Of a DNA stretch of 64,000 bases, positions 1 to 9,157 are shown piece after piece. The stretch spans positions 62,001 to 126,000 of the forward strand of contig JALHRJ010000006.1 in the NCBI GenBank assembly GCA_022841475.1, written 5' to 3'. The stretch comes from Cyclobacteriaceae bacterium. GTDB taxonomy: Bacteria; Bacteroidota; Bacteroidia; Cytophagales; Cyclobacteriaceae. The notes beneath the pieces were generated by a model that did not search any database, had not been told where the DNA came from, and saw only the letters and a program-made list of their open reading frames with translations. The position numbers were made by a program, and so were the translations under genes. Position 1 is the first letter of the stretch, and every line of letters begins with the position of its first letter.

Positions 1-3000
1 ACATTACAAAACACAACCTCAACACAACTCAAAATAACTAATCTTGTAGTGGGTACATTTGATTTTGAGCTGCGCGTAACCGATAACTTAGGTGCGCAAC
101 ATTTTGACCTGGTGCGGGTTCAGATATTTAATGGAACCCCTACTCCTGCTGTTACCAGTTTAAACGTTGTAAACGGTCCTAATAACTCCCCTATCCTATT
201 TGAAAACGTTCAAGACGGACAGGTGATCTATAAGAATACAATGGGAATAACTGACATTAATGTGCAAGCTTTTTCCTCAGGTGGTGGAGTCAGATTTCGT
301 GTCAATGAACATCAAAACTCACGAACAGTAACTAATTTCTTTCCAAACAATGTTATGATTTTCACTCCAAGTTCCACTATCAAGTGGCGTATAGGCAGTG
401 GAGATTATCTTATATGCGCGACCGCTAATGCCGCAGCAAATGGAACCGGAACTGATGGAATAACCAAGTGCGTTACGATTTCCGTCTTCAATCAGTTTTT
501 TCCTATACCAGGTTCAGATGTCTCTGTTTTGGCTAATTGGGGTTCGAACACTGATGGTACCAGCCCACCTCAACTTCCGCCCCCCCCACCACCTCCTCCC
601 ATACTGCCCATTACATTCACAGAAAGCTATCAAGTGTTTACTATCAATAGCACTGTACTACAAAATAACCCGTGGACGGTGAGTGGAACCAAGAGCATGA
701 TTAAGGTTGTGAGTGGAGGTGAGCTTACTCTCAACAACACGTTTACGGGAATAATTAACGTAGAAGAAAATGGTATTGTAAATGTCAATACTAATCAACC
801 TGTTGTGTTTGGTTCCGTATCGCCTACTTCTACCATTCGTTTTGGTGGCAATGTTACAACCATTCCTGCAGGCACCTTCGGCCATGTGGTTATGCAAGGT
901 GCAGGCACCACAAAAACACTCGCGCCTGACACTACTACTATTGCAGGCAATCTGCTGATCGAAAATGATGTACTGGTAAATGGTGCTGCGGATAATAGCA
1001 GTACGATCCAACTCGCGGGCAATCTCACCCTGCAGGAAGAAAGTATTTTTAGTCCGGCAGTCAAATTCGCGCTCACGCTTACCGGTGGCAGTCCACATAC
1101 CCTGAATCTATTGGGCACGAAAGCAGCCTTTAATCAACTCACTATTCCGGGAGCCGCTATCGTTACGGTTACGCAAGGGCTGGTTCCGGTTACGTTGGAA
1201 GTGGGTTCAGAAACAGGAGGCGGGTTAATTGTTCAAAACACAGGCGAGCTCCTGGTAAATAAAAATCATTTATCGGTTATTGGGCAAGGTGCTATCAACA
1301 GTCAGAATCAAACCGGCCAGCTCGGGTTCAGCAACAGTAAACTTTCACTCCTGTCTGCGACCGCTGCGCAATCCTATATTTATCCAAGCAATGATATGGA
1401 TAGTGTAAGCTCAATTACCGTAGGCCTTACGGGTGGCGGAGTGCTTCACCTGCAAGGCAACCTCTATGTGACGGACTCTGTAAAAAGTATAAATGGGACA
1501 ATTAATACTCATGGTTTTCTGGCGTTGGTTTCTACGCAAGAAAAAACAGCGAGTATTGCTGAGGTGGAGGGAACAGGAAATATTGTTGGAGCCGTTCAAT
1601 TTCAACGGACCATACAGCCCGGTAGAAAGTACAGGTACCTGAGTTTTCCGATTTCTGGAATAAAGGTGAGCGATCTTCAAAACAACAACGTTCCGGTTAC
1701 CGGTACTTTTACGGGTGCCTCTACAGGTCCGGGATTATCTTCAGCTGCTCCCTCACTGTTTTACTATCAAGAACCCACTGGCTGGATCGACTATCCTTCC
1801 ACTTCCAACACAGAGGAATTTATACCCGGAAGAGGTTACTCCGTTTTTATTCGTGAAGAGGTTAATACCACCAAATTGTCGCTGAAAGGAGACATTCATA
1901 CCGGGGATTTTAATTTTTCCATCCAGCCGGGCACTGAAAATCAGTTTGTGGGTTGGAGTTTGATTGGCAATCCCTATGCGGCCCCCGTTCAGTGGGGAAA
2001 TGATTGGACCGCCAGCGGAATTAATCCGACCATCTACATGCGCGACAATGATTACCCTGACGGCAGATTTCTCTCCTGGGATGGGGACGTTGGCGATGTT
2101 GAATTTGGAGGGTTGATCGCACAGGGTCAGGCATTTTGGGTAAAGGCTATTACCGGTTCGCCCATGTTAACGATTCGGGAAAGTAACAAAGCCTCTACGC
2201 AGGCTACCTTCTTTCGCACACAAGGTGAATCTGTAACACCACCCAATTTATCAGTTACTCTGAAGCAGGCAGAACTCATCGATCGCGCTTATCTGAAATT
2301 TACTACTCACTCCGGCAGTCGCTTCGATCCAAATTATGATGGTGTGAAAAAACCGAACGGGTATTTCAATCTTTCCGTTCTCTCCTCCGATTCGGTTTCG
2401 CTTGCTATAAAAAACCTGCCGGATTCGTGTCAGCTGCAAGTAGCGCTGGCGTTGGAAGATGTGAAACCAGCCTCCTATGCGCTAGGCTTCGCAGGATCAT
2501 TCTTTGATAGCGATTTAAAAGATCTTTTTTTATACGACACCTATCAGGATTCTTTGATTCAGATAACTCAGCAAACTGTTTATTCCTTCGCAATTTCTGG
2601 TGACCCATTGTCGTTTGGGAAAAAAAGATTTCAACTGCGCATGGAAACCCGACTTCCGCAACCAGTTATTTCTGCTCAGAGTAATCAGCTCCAGTCCAAC
2701 ATAGAAGTGGGAAATCAATGGCTGCTGAATGGAGAAGAAATACCCGGAGCCACCGAACCAATCTATAGTCCCGTAGAGAGTGGCGACTATCAATTGCGAA
2801 TTATGCAGGGCGGGTGTATCCGCACCTCGACCTCAATCGCCTTTGTAGTAACCGGGATTGAAAAAAATCAAGCGGTAAGTCTTTATCCCAATCCAGCCGG
2901 GAACACGATTACGCTTACAGGACTACGTGTTGCTACGAATTACTCTATCCGAAACCCACTGGGGCAGGAAGTTCAGAAAGGCCGGATTCTCACGCACATG

Positions 3001-3099
3001 GGTGATAACAAAATCGCGCTTTCCCTGGCTCCGGGAATCTATCTGGTTATTCTTGAAAATGAATCATTGCTTTATCGGGTGAAATTGATTGTGCAATAA
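1..3099 (+). CDS. T9SS cargo protein, C-terminal part (5' end outside window)
   Basis: The reading frame is open from base 1, so the true start lies upstream. The GTG at 49 falls inside a PKD-like domain (residues reading GTFDFELRVTDNLGA) and is not the start. After a second beta-rich segment comes a run of eight prolines (about 577-600), then a long Gly/Thr/Asn-rich stretch of probable beta-helix character. This is followed by a module containing YRYLSFPISG and an Ig-like segment. The last ~80 residues (SLYPNPAGNTITLTGL, then ALSLAPGIYLV) form a type A T9SS sorting domain. The protein is therefore inferred to be exported to the cell surface or medium with removal of the C-terminal domain. 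There is no catalytic motif, so an adhesin or matrix role is only a guess. It ends 55 bases before an SGNH hydrolase gene on the same strand. Confidence 0.85.
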   Translation, partial: TLQNTTSTQLKITNLVVGTFDFELRVTDNLGAQHFDLVRVQIFNGTPTPAVTSLNVVNGPNNSPILFENVQDGQVIYKNTMGITDINVQAFSSGGGVRFRVNEHQNSRTVTNFFPNNVMIFTPSSTIKWRIGSGDYLICATANAAANGTGTDGITKCVTISVFNQFFPIPGSDVSVLANWGSNTDGTSPPQLPPPPPPPPILPITFTESYQVFTINSTVLQNNPWTVSGTKSMIKVVSGGELTLNNTFTGIINVEENGIVNVNTNQPVVFGSVSPTSTIRFGGNVTTIPAGTFGHVVMQGAGTTKTLAPDTTTIAGNLLIENDVLVNGAADNSSTIQLAGNLTLQEESIFSPAVKFALTLTGGSPHTLNLLGTKAAFNQLTIPGAAIVTVTQGLVPVTLEVGSETGGGLIVQNTGELLVNKNHLSVIGQGAINSQNQTGQLGFSNSKLSLLSATAAQSYIYPSNDMDSVSSITVGLTGGGVLHLQGNLYVTDSVKSINGTINTHGFLALVSTQEKTASIAEVEGTGNIVGAVQFQRTIQPGRKYRYLSFPISGIKVSDLQNNNVPVTGTFTGASTGPGLSSAAPSLFYYQEPTGWIDYPSTSNTEEFIPGRGYSVFIREEVNTTKLSLKGDIHTGDFNFSIQPGTENQFVGWSLIGNPYAAPVQWGNDWTASGINPTIYMRDNDYPDGRFLSWDGDVGDVEFGGLIAQGQAFWVKAITGSPMLTIRESNKASTQATFFRTQGESVTPPNLSVTLKQAELIDRAYLKFTTHSGSRFDPNYDGVKKPNGYFNLSVLSSDSVSLAIKNLPDSCQLQVALALEDVKPASYALGFAGSFFDSDLKDLFLYDTYQDSLIQITQQTVYSFAISGDPLSFGKKRFQLRMETRLPQPVISAQSNQLQSNIEVGNQWLLNGEEIPGATEPIYSPVESGDYQLRIMQGGCIRTSTSIAFVVTGIEKNQAVSLYPNPAGNTITLTGLRVATNYSIRNPLGQEVQKGRILTHMGDNKIALSLAPGIYLVILENESLLYRVKLIVQ
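580..587 (+). repeat. C8 homopolymer inside the proline linker
   Basis: Eight consecutive C residues lie inside the codons of a poly-proline linker in the truncated T9SS cargo gene. A one-base slip would frameshift the protein and remove the sorting domain. The frame is intact in this sequence. Confidence 0.6.
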
Positions 3100-3154
3100 T
3101 CGGTAATCTACCCGACCCTTGTTTCGTATTCCGTGATACTCTGTTAATTTTACG

Positions 3155-4243
3155 ATGTCTATGTTGAAGCGCCTAGCATCGAACCTGAAAAACATTTCCA
3201 TTAGTCTTTTTGTGTTCCTTGTATTGGTGGCTATTACCAACTGGCTATGCGGAGTTTATATCTCGCGAATAGGTGGCGAGAAAAGAAACGAACTCCCCAA
3301 TTACTCCGAGGATCCCAACTACGCACAAGAAATCTTCCATGATTATCACAGCATCGCACATCGTTACAAGCCTTTTACCGAATGGCAGATGTTACCCTAT
3401 ACAGGAAAAACGTTGCATATTAACGAGCAAGGACTTCGTGAGCATGTTCCGCCAGCCGGGGCTACCACTGAACCCGTAATCCGATTTTTTGGTGGGTCCA
3501 CCATGTGGGGCGAAGGTTCGGATGATACAAATACAATTCCAGCCCTGGTTCACAAAGAGATAAATGCAGGCACGGTAATCAACCACGCACAGCTCGCTTA
3601 TAATTCGCGGCAAAGTCTGGATGCATTGATCTCGCTCTATGCAAGTGGGCAAAAAGCTGATGTTGTTGTCTTTTATGATGGCGTTAACGATGCCGCCTTT
3701 CTTTGTCCCCGTGAAATTGAGGAATTACCAGGCCACCGACTTATTCCTTTATTTCAGCAAAAAATTTATGGAGGTAAAAAGCAACTTATTGTAAGTATTC
3801 TCAATAACTTATTTGCCGAAAATATTTTGTTGCTCATCCGTCATTACCGGAACACAGGGAATGATAAACCTTCCTTATACGATTGTCTCAACACTGAGAA
3901 AGGAGAGGCAGTGGCGCGCATGATGCTGGAAAATTGGGAAATAGCCCATGACCTGGTTACCAGCCGCGGTGGTAAATTTATTGCTGTGCTGCAACCAGTT
4001 TCGTACGTTGGTTCTCCGCGTCTTGATCACCTCGAATTAAATGAGGAGCTGGGAAATAACTTCCGGTTTATTTATGCACAACTAAAGCAAATGATACATG
4101 AAAGAGGCCACGCCTGGATCTACGACCTCACGCCTACCTTCGATGGAGAAGATTACATCTACATCGACTTTTGCCATGTTACAAAACAGGGCAATCAATT
4201 AGTAGCCGATACGCTGACCCAAGTTCTTTTGAAGCAACCTTAG
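3155..4243 (+). CDS. Membrane-anchored SGNH/GDSL hydrolase-like protein
   Basis: This 362-residue protein has one N-terminal membrane segment (about residues 14-35), followed by an SGNH-hydrolase fold facing the periplasm. Block I is GGSTMWG with candidate nucleophile Ser115. Block III is YDGVND with Asn178, and block V is DFCHVTKQGN with Asp338 and His341, so the catalytic set looks complete. Family members remove or transfer acyl groups on glycans or lipids. The gene sits at the left edge of the polysaccharide locus and converges, with a 3-base gap, on the DprE2-like gene. A role in acyl modification of the glycan is an inference; no substrate can be read from the sequence. Confidence 0.8.
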   Translation: MSMLKRLASNLKNISISLFVFLVLVAITNWLCGVYISRIGGEKRNELPNYSEDPNYAQEIFHDYHSIAHRYKPFTEWQMLPYTGKTLHINEQGLREHVPPAGATTEPVIRFFGGSTMWGEGSDDTNTIPALVHKEINAGTVINHAQLAYNSRQSLDALISLYASGQKADVVVFYDGVNDAAFLCPREIEELPGHRLIPLFQQKIYGGKKQLIVSILNNLFAENILLLIRHYRNTGNDKPSLYDCLNTEKGEAVARMMLENWEIAHDLVTSRGGKFIAVLQPVSYVGSPRLDHLELNEELGNNFRFIYAQLKQMIHERGHAWIYDLTPTFDGEDYIYIDFCHVTKQGNQLVADTLTQVLLKQP

Positions 4244-4246
4244 TTA

Positions 4247-4978
4247 TTAAAGCTTCATACGCTTAAAGATGGGTTCCGGAATTGTTTTAATGATCAGCAT
4301 TACCCACTTCCAGATTGGAAAAACGTACGCCACATTTTTTTTCTTTGCGATCGCCTTCAGAATATGTCGAGCTGCCTGTGCAGGCTGAGCCGTAAGTGCT
4401 TTGGGGGTTTTCATTCCTTCCAGCATCCGGGTTTGCATAAACCCGGGCTTGATTGTAAGCACATGAACACCACTTTTAAATAATCGGTTTCGCAATCCGG
4501 ATAAGTACGCTGTAAATCCAGCCTTTGCACTTCCGTAAAGATAATTACTTTGTCTTCCACGTTCCCCCGCTACCGAACTGATCCCGACAATTGTACCCTG
4601 TTGTCTTTTTTCAAAGTCATTGGCCACGAGATTTAAAATTGAAACTGCCCCTGTATAATTAGAAGCCAGTATCCGTGAGCATTCCTGCCAATCGGTGAGC
4701 GCTTGGGCATGGTTTCCCAGATAGCCAAAAAAACAGACGACCGTATCGGGTGGCGGATTCACGTTACTATAAAATTCAGCATGCGTTTCCGTCTTGAGGG
4801 CATCAAATTCAAAGAGTGTTACCTCGATGCCAAAACGCACAAACAGGTCGCTCTTTACAGGAATTAGTCTTTCAATATTTCTTGTGGCAAGAATAATTTC
4901 ACATGATTCTTCCGCCATTAAATCTGCTAAAGACAAAGCAACTTCGGAGGAGGCACCCAGGATAAGAACTCTTTTCAT
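4247..4978 (-). CDS. SDR-family oxidoreductase, DprE2-like
   Basis: This 243-residue short-chain dehydrogenase has the N-terminal nucleotide-binding loop GASSEV (residues 8-13), catalytic Ser135 and the YxxxK pair Tyr148/Lys152 in YLYGSAKAG. It lies 12 bases downstream of a DprE1-like FAD oxidase on the same strand. In mycobacteria DprE1 and DprE2 together epimerise decaprenylphosphoryl-ribose to decaprenylphosphoryl-arabinofuranose through a 2-keto intermediate, with DprE2 performing the NAD(P)H reduction. The assignment rests on this pairing more than on the SDR motifs, which are shared by many enzymes. The matching upstream enzymes (UbiA-like and HAD) are at 20448-21904. Confidence 0.75.
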   Translation of the reverse strand: MKRVLILGASSEVALSLADLMAEESCEIILATRNIERLIPVKSDLFVRFGIEVTLFEFDALKTETHAEFYSNVNPPPDTVVCFFGYLGNHAQALTDWQECSRILASNYTGAVSILNLVANDFEKRQQGTIVGISSVAGERGRQSNYLYGSAKAGFTAYLSGLRNRLFKSGVHVLTIKPGFMQTRMLEGMKTPKALTAQPAQAARHILKAIAKKKNVAYVFPIWKWVMLIIKTIPEPIFKRMKL

Positions 4979-4990
4979 GTGTTAATATAT

Positions 4991-6316
4991 TTATTTAATC
5001 GCAAGCCGCCTGGACATGGAGGATACGATTTTCTTTTCGGGGTCAATCTGAGCAAGAAAGGAAGTAAACTTCGCTGCATTCGGATAGGTGCTATGAAAAA
5101 TCTCTGGCTTCATACGCGCATCTTTTGTAAGGTAAATCCGCCCGCCAAAGTCCTTCACCATACAATCCAGTTCATCCAGAAAAGCAAATAGTTTGGGGTT
5201 AATCGGAATGTCCAACGCCAGCGTATAACCTTCCATGTTGAAAGAGATCGGGCCTTCCTGTTTTCCAAAAAGTTTTAGCACGGCCAAAAAAGAACCCCAC
5301 CCCTTGTCACTGATGCGCTTCAAAATTGCACGCACCCCAGCTTTACCACGATCTCTGGGAACTACGAACTGATATTGAACGAATCCATTGCGACCATATA
5401 TCCGATTCCAATGAAGGATGGCATCTAGCGGGTAAAAAAAACTTTCATAGGTAGCAAGTGAATGCATTTCCCGTTTATAGTTTTTTCCATAAAACACACC
5501 GTTAAAGGCCTTCACCGATAACCCATTCAGTGCAAACGAAGGAAGGTAAAGTGGCACAGAGAGTGTTTTGGATGACTGCGGGTATACATTTTTCTGACCC
5601 TTCAATTCGGCAACCCTTGCATGCTCACCCAACATGAGAATACTCCGTCCAAAATGCGGTCCTTTTTTAAGGCAATCAATCCAGGCTACCGAATAGGTGT
5701 AGTGACTATATTGGTCAAATAGATCCAGCACCTCATCAAGGCTACCGGATTTAATCTGGAGTTGTTTAATATAACCCGTTTCAATTTTTTTCAATTGGAA
5801 GGTAACTTCCAGAATAATGCCTGTGAGCCCCATGCCCCCACAGGTAAACCAAAAAAAATCACTGTTTTCGGTTGCACTGCAGGTAATAACTTCATTTTTG
5901 GGGTTGAGAATTTTCATGGAAACAATGTGCTGCGAAAAGGAGCCATCCTTGTGATGATTCTTGCCGTGCACATCGGAAGCTACTGCACCCCCAACGGTGA
6001 TGAACCGGGTACCGGGTGTAACCGGCAAAAACCAACCTCTGGATACAATGATGTCGAGGATATCCGATAACATCAATCCACTTTGGCATGTGAGTAGCCC
6101 CCGGGTCTCATCAAACGAGATAATTCTATTAAATTTTAAGGTGCTGGCTATCGAAGGAGCCAGCGAAGCATCCCCATAACAACGCCCATTGCCTCGTACT
6201 ATAAAGGATGTTTTTTCATTCAATAAATTGCTAAAATCCTGATTAAAAACAGGATACCATAGAGAAGATTTCTCGCGCGGATAATTATTCCAATTCGTAA
6301 CGTAATCACTAATCAT
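4991..6316 (-). CDS. FAD-linked oxidase, DprE1-like (polyprenylphosphoryl-ribose 2-oxidase)
   Basis: This 441-residue protein is of the vanillyl-alcohol-oxidase/FAD_binding_4 type. GNGRCYGDA (residues 42-50) and PGTRFITVGGAVASDVHGKN (101-120) closely resemble the FAD-binding segments of DprE1, including the HGKNHH motif. VQYQFVVP in the C-terminal half also fits that family. DprE1 oxidises the C2 hydroxyl of polyprenylphosphoryl-beta-D-ribose, and the neighbouring SDR would reduce the keto product to the arabinose epimer. The gene is transcribed before the SDR, 12 bases apart, and is divergent (54-base gap) from two GT-C-like membrane proteins that could use the product. L-gulonolactone oxidase-like enzymes are a less likely alternative. 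Confidence 0.82.
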   Translation of the reverse strand: MISDYVTNWNNYPREKSSLWYPVFNQDFSNLLNEKTSFIVRGNGRCYGDASLAPSIASTLKFNRIISFDETRGLLTCQSGLMLSDILDIIVSRGWFLPVTPGTRFITVGGAVASDVHGKNHHKDGSFSQHIVSMKILNPKNEVITCSATENSDFFWFTCGGMGLTGIILEVTFQLKKIETGYIKQLQIKSGSLDEVLDLFDQYSHYTYSVAWIDCLKKGPHFGRSILMLGEHARVAELKGQKNVYPQSSKTLSVPLYLPSFALNGLSVKAFNGVFYGKNYKREMHSLATYESFFYPLDAILHWNRIYGRNGFVQYQFVVPRDRGKAGVRAILKRISDKGWGSFLAVLKLFGKQEGPISFNMEGYTLALDIPINPKLFAFLDELDCMVKDFGGRIYLTKDARMKPEIFHSTYPNAAKFTSFLAQIDPEKKIVSSMSRRLAIK

Positions 6317-6370
6317 TAAGGATAAAATCGTATATATTTAACACCTATAGTTACGCTTTAATTCTTAGTT

Positions 6371-7570
6371 ATGAAGAAATTTCTTCTTGAAATTTTGCGC
6401 TTTGAAAATCTTACCTGGCGCCATTGGCTCCTTATCTCTATTGTTTATCTTATCGTCCATATCCCGGTAATCCTATCCAATTCATACGATAATAATTTAG
6501 CTGTTTACCAGGCGGAAGCTTTTCTAAATGCCAAATTAGAGATTAGCAAGTACTTTTGGGATGCTTCGGTTTTTAAAGGTAAATATTATGTCTGCTTCCC
6601 CCCGTTTCCTGCTATCGTGATGATGCCTTTCGTTGCTGTTTTTGGAAACATGGTAAATTCAATCCTAGTCAGTTTATTGATTACTTGCTTTACGATGTAT
6701 CTGTTCTACACATTATTGTGTAGGCTAATGCCAGACCCCGGTGCTAAAAAATGGGTTTTTGCAGCTTTCTTTTTTGGCAGCGGATATTGGCTGGCTTTTG
6801 CCACCAGTGATCACATCAATGGCTTTGCACACGTTGTATGTACTGCATTACTTTTTCTGCTACTCTTGGAACTTACTGGCAAGCAACGCCCGATTTGGAT
6901 AGGGATCATTTGGAGTCTCGCTTTTTTAACAAGACAGATGACAATTTTTTATGGCTTTCTAATCGTCTATTTTCTTTTTTTTGATAATTCCGATAGAAAA
7001 GAGGCAGTGAAAAAGATACTTCCAGTTGCCCTTACTTTCATTTCAATAGCCTTAACCTATCTAGCTTTTAATTATTACCGGTTTAACAACTTTTTTGAAC
7101 CCGGATATCAGTATTTACAATATCAGTCGGCCATTGGGGCTCGTGTGCGGCAATACGGAATATTTGATATCCACTATCTCCCCTATAATTTCTACCATAT
7201 GTTTATCAAAGGTCATAATATTATTTTTAGTGGGGTTGACCAACTTGGAATTAAGGGAATGGATCTTTTTGGCACTTCGCTTCTAGCGGCATCTCCATTC
7301 ATTATATTCTCCTTTAAGGCAAATGCGGATAAGGGACTAAAAATATCTTTGTGGATTACTATTCTGTCTATTTTAACTGGAATATTATTATACCACAACA
7401 ATGGTTGGATGCAGGTAAATGCGCAACGGTTTTCATTGGATTTCCTCCCCGCCCTAATGGTTTTGATTGCCTTGAGTTACGAAAACATTCCCAGGTGGCT
7501 TTTCCGTTCCTTCACTATCTATGCTGTGGCTTTGAATTGCTTGAGTTTCCTTATTCACGGATTACGCTAA
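6371..7570 (+). CDS. Multi-pass membrane protein, GT-C glycosyltransferase-like
   Basis: This 399-residue protein is almost entirely hydrophobic helices, with about ten predicted membrane segments. The first large periplasmic loop contains NSYDNNLAVYQAEAFLN and GKYYVCFPPFPA, the usual place for the acidic catalytic residue in polyprenyl-phosphate-dependent GT-C enzymes. LAFLTRQMTIFYGF in the middle is a typical GT-C helix-loop pattern. The next gene, also GT-C-like, starts 3 bases after the stop, so the pair is co-transcribed. Their position next to the DprE1/DprE2 pair suggests they transfer arabinofuranose or another lipid-linked sugar, but this is inference. A general PMT-2-like mannosyltransferase role is possible. 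Confidence 0.65.
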   Translation: MKKFLLEILRFENLTWRHWLLISIVYLIVHIPVILSNSYDNNLAVYQAEAFLNAKLEISKYFWDASVFKGKYYVCFPPFPAIVMMPFVAVFGNMVNSILVSLLITCFTMYLFYTLLCRLMPDPGAKKWVFAAFFFGSGYWLAFATSDHINGFAHVVCTALLFLLLLELTGKQRPIWIGIIWSLAFLTRQMTIFYGFLIVYFLFFDNSDRKEAVKKILPVALTFISIALTYLAFNYYRFNNFFEPGYQYLQYQSAIGARVRQYGIFDIHYLPYNFYHMFIKGHNIIFSGVDQLGIKGMDLFGTSLLAASPFIIFSFKANADKGLKISLWITILSILTGILLYHNNGWMQVNAQRFSLDFLPALMVLIALSYENIPRWLFRSFTIYAVALNCLSFLIHGLR

Positions 7571-7573
7571 GTC

Positions 7574-9157
7574 ATGAAAAAATTGCAAAACCCTGCAATT
7601 GAGTTATTACCCATTCTGGGATGCGCTCTATTGCCCCTTTTTTTTGATCTCTCCTATCAGATAAATCTCTATATGATCTGGGAGGGCGCCTATCGCATTT
7701 ATATGGGCGAAGTTCCTTATCGTGATTTTGGAATACCGATGGGATTTTTCTCCTGGATTATCCCCGCTCTTTTCTTTAAAATGTTTGGTCCAACACTTTT
7801 TACTCTTGCAAAAGCCCAAGCATTCCTGAATATAATCTCTGGTTTATCCTTTCGCTGGATTTTGTTAAGTCTTGGAGCCTCCTTCCAAACACGTTTTTTA
7901 AGTATTCTTGTCTTTTCGCTCACTTTCATTCTAGGATTATATTGGCCGCAATACAATCATACCGTAATTGTATTTCAGTTTGTAGCTTTTGGGTTTCTGT
8001 TTCATTACCTCCGAGATGATCAGCAAAAGTATGGTTGGCTGTTTTTGATTGCTTCTTGTCTTTTTTTTACAATATCATTTTTTACCAAACAAGATGCAGG
8101 TGGGCTTGGTATCGTAATTGGATCCATGTTATTCTTATTTCATGCTTACAGTCAAAAAGAATATAAATCTATACTGATGGCCGCATTATCACTAATAATA
8201 TTATTTGCGCTGGCAATCGTTCCTTTTTTGAAATTCGATTTTTCATACTGGTTTAACTATGGACAGGCACCTCACTATACGCGAATTTCTATTCGTGACA
8301 TAATTCAGATTGTTATGGAAGAATCCAGGTGGGAAAAACTTTATTTGGTTATTGTACTCGCCATTTTCTTTATCCGAATACAGAAAGATAAAATTAAAAA
8401 AGGGGAGATTCTATTTACAATTCTTGTTCTCGGTATTCTGATAGAGGCGATGATTTTTCAGGTTACCAGCTATGTACCAAGAGACAATAATATATTCTTT
8501 CATGCATTTGCCTGTTCCTATATATTCTATCAACTAGAGCATATTCAGGCATTTGCTCTTCGTTCTACCTTTCTGATTCTAAGTATTCTTGTATGCATAT
8601 GGTGGGCTGAAAAGTATTGGAAATACATAGATCGGGTTATCGCAAAAGTCATTCCGCATCAACCAGATAAAAATGTAATCTCTATAAACACATATATACT
8701 TGAGCCGGAAGCATGTAGATATTATTCTGATGTTTCAACCTGGACGGAATCACGCGTGCCCTCGTTTAACCATGTTAGGATGCCCGTATCAACAGTAGAG
8801 GGCATTGATCGATTTTTAAATCGAACTAACCAATTAAAAACCAAACCCCTTGTCTTGAATATGTCTGAATTAACCCCTTTGGCTTTGGAGACTCCCTTCA
8901 ATTTAGAAAAAGGTCCGTTGTGGTTTCACTTAGGGGTTGGTATGTTTGAACGTGAACTTGATTTTTTTAATTCGCGGATTGAGTCAAATTATTATGATGT
9001 CGTACTGTATGAGAATATTCCTTTGCTTAATAACTTTTATCCATTCCCTATTCGCGAAAAACTGATGCAACACTACAAACTTATTGATTCCTTTGAAGCA
9101 CCTCGCATAGTTTACCCGGGAACTATTGAGGTTTACTCGAGAAAAGAAGTTTTTTAA
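7574..9157 (+). CDS. Multi-pass membrane protein, GT-C glycosyltransferase-like
   Basis: This 527-residue protein has an N-terminal membrane half and a soluble periplasmic C-terminal domain from about residue 365. The first loop reads MIWEGAYRIYMGEVPYRDF. A GEVPYRDF-like motif after the first membrane helix is recurrent in bacterial GT-C transferases, where the acidic residues act in catalysis. The gene starts 3 bases after the preceding GT-C-like gene. Its 3' end overlaps the convergent acyltransferase gene by 35 bases. Membership of the GT-C superfamily is fairly safe. Arabinofuranosyl transfer is inferred only from the DprE1/DprE2-like neighbours. Confidence 0.68.
   Translation: MKKLQNPAIELLPILGCALLPLFFDLSYQINLYMIWEGAYRIYMGEVPYRDFGIPMGFFSWIIPALFFKMFGPTLFTLAKAQAFLNIISGLSFRWILLSLGASFQTRFLSILVFSLTFILGLYWPQYNHTVIVFQFVAFGFLFHYLRDDQQKYGWLFLIASCLFFTISFFTKQDAGGLGIVIGSMLFLFHAYSQKEYKSILMAALSLIILFALAIVPFLKFDFSYWFNYGQAPHYTRISIRDIIQIVMEESRWEKLYLVIVLAIFFIRIQKDKIKKGEILFTILVLGILIEAMIFQVTSYVPRDNNIFFHAFACSYIFYQLEHIQAFALRSTFLILSILVCIWWAEKYWKYIDRVIAKVIPHQPDKNVISINTYILEPEACRYYSDVSTWTESRVPSFNHVRMPVSTVEGIDRFLNRTNQLKTKPLVLNMSELTPLALETPFNLEKGPLWFHLGVGMFERELDFFNSRIESNYYDVVLYENIPLLNNFYPFPIREKLMQHYKLIDSFEAPRIVYPGTIEVYSRKEVF

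Noticed and set aside
49-51. GTG at 49 as the start of the first gene
   Set aside because: The frame is open to base 1 and the GTG lies in the middle of a PKD-like domain.
658-1118. Minus-strand frames of 107-146 residues within the first cargo gene
   Set aside because: They are antisense to a clear secreted-protein frame and have no family features.
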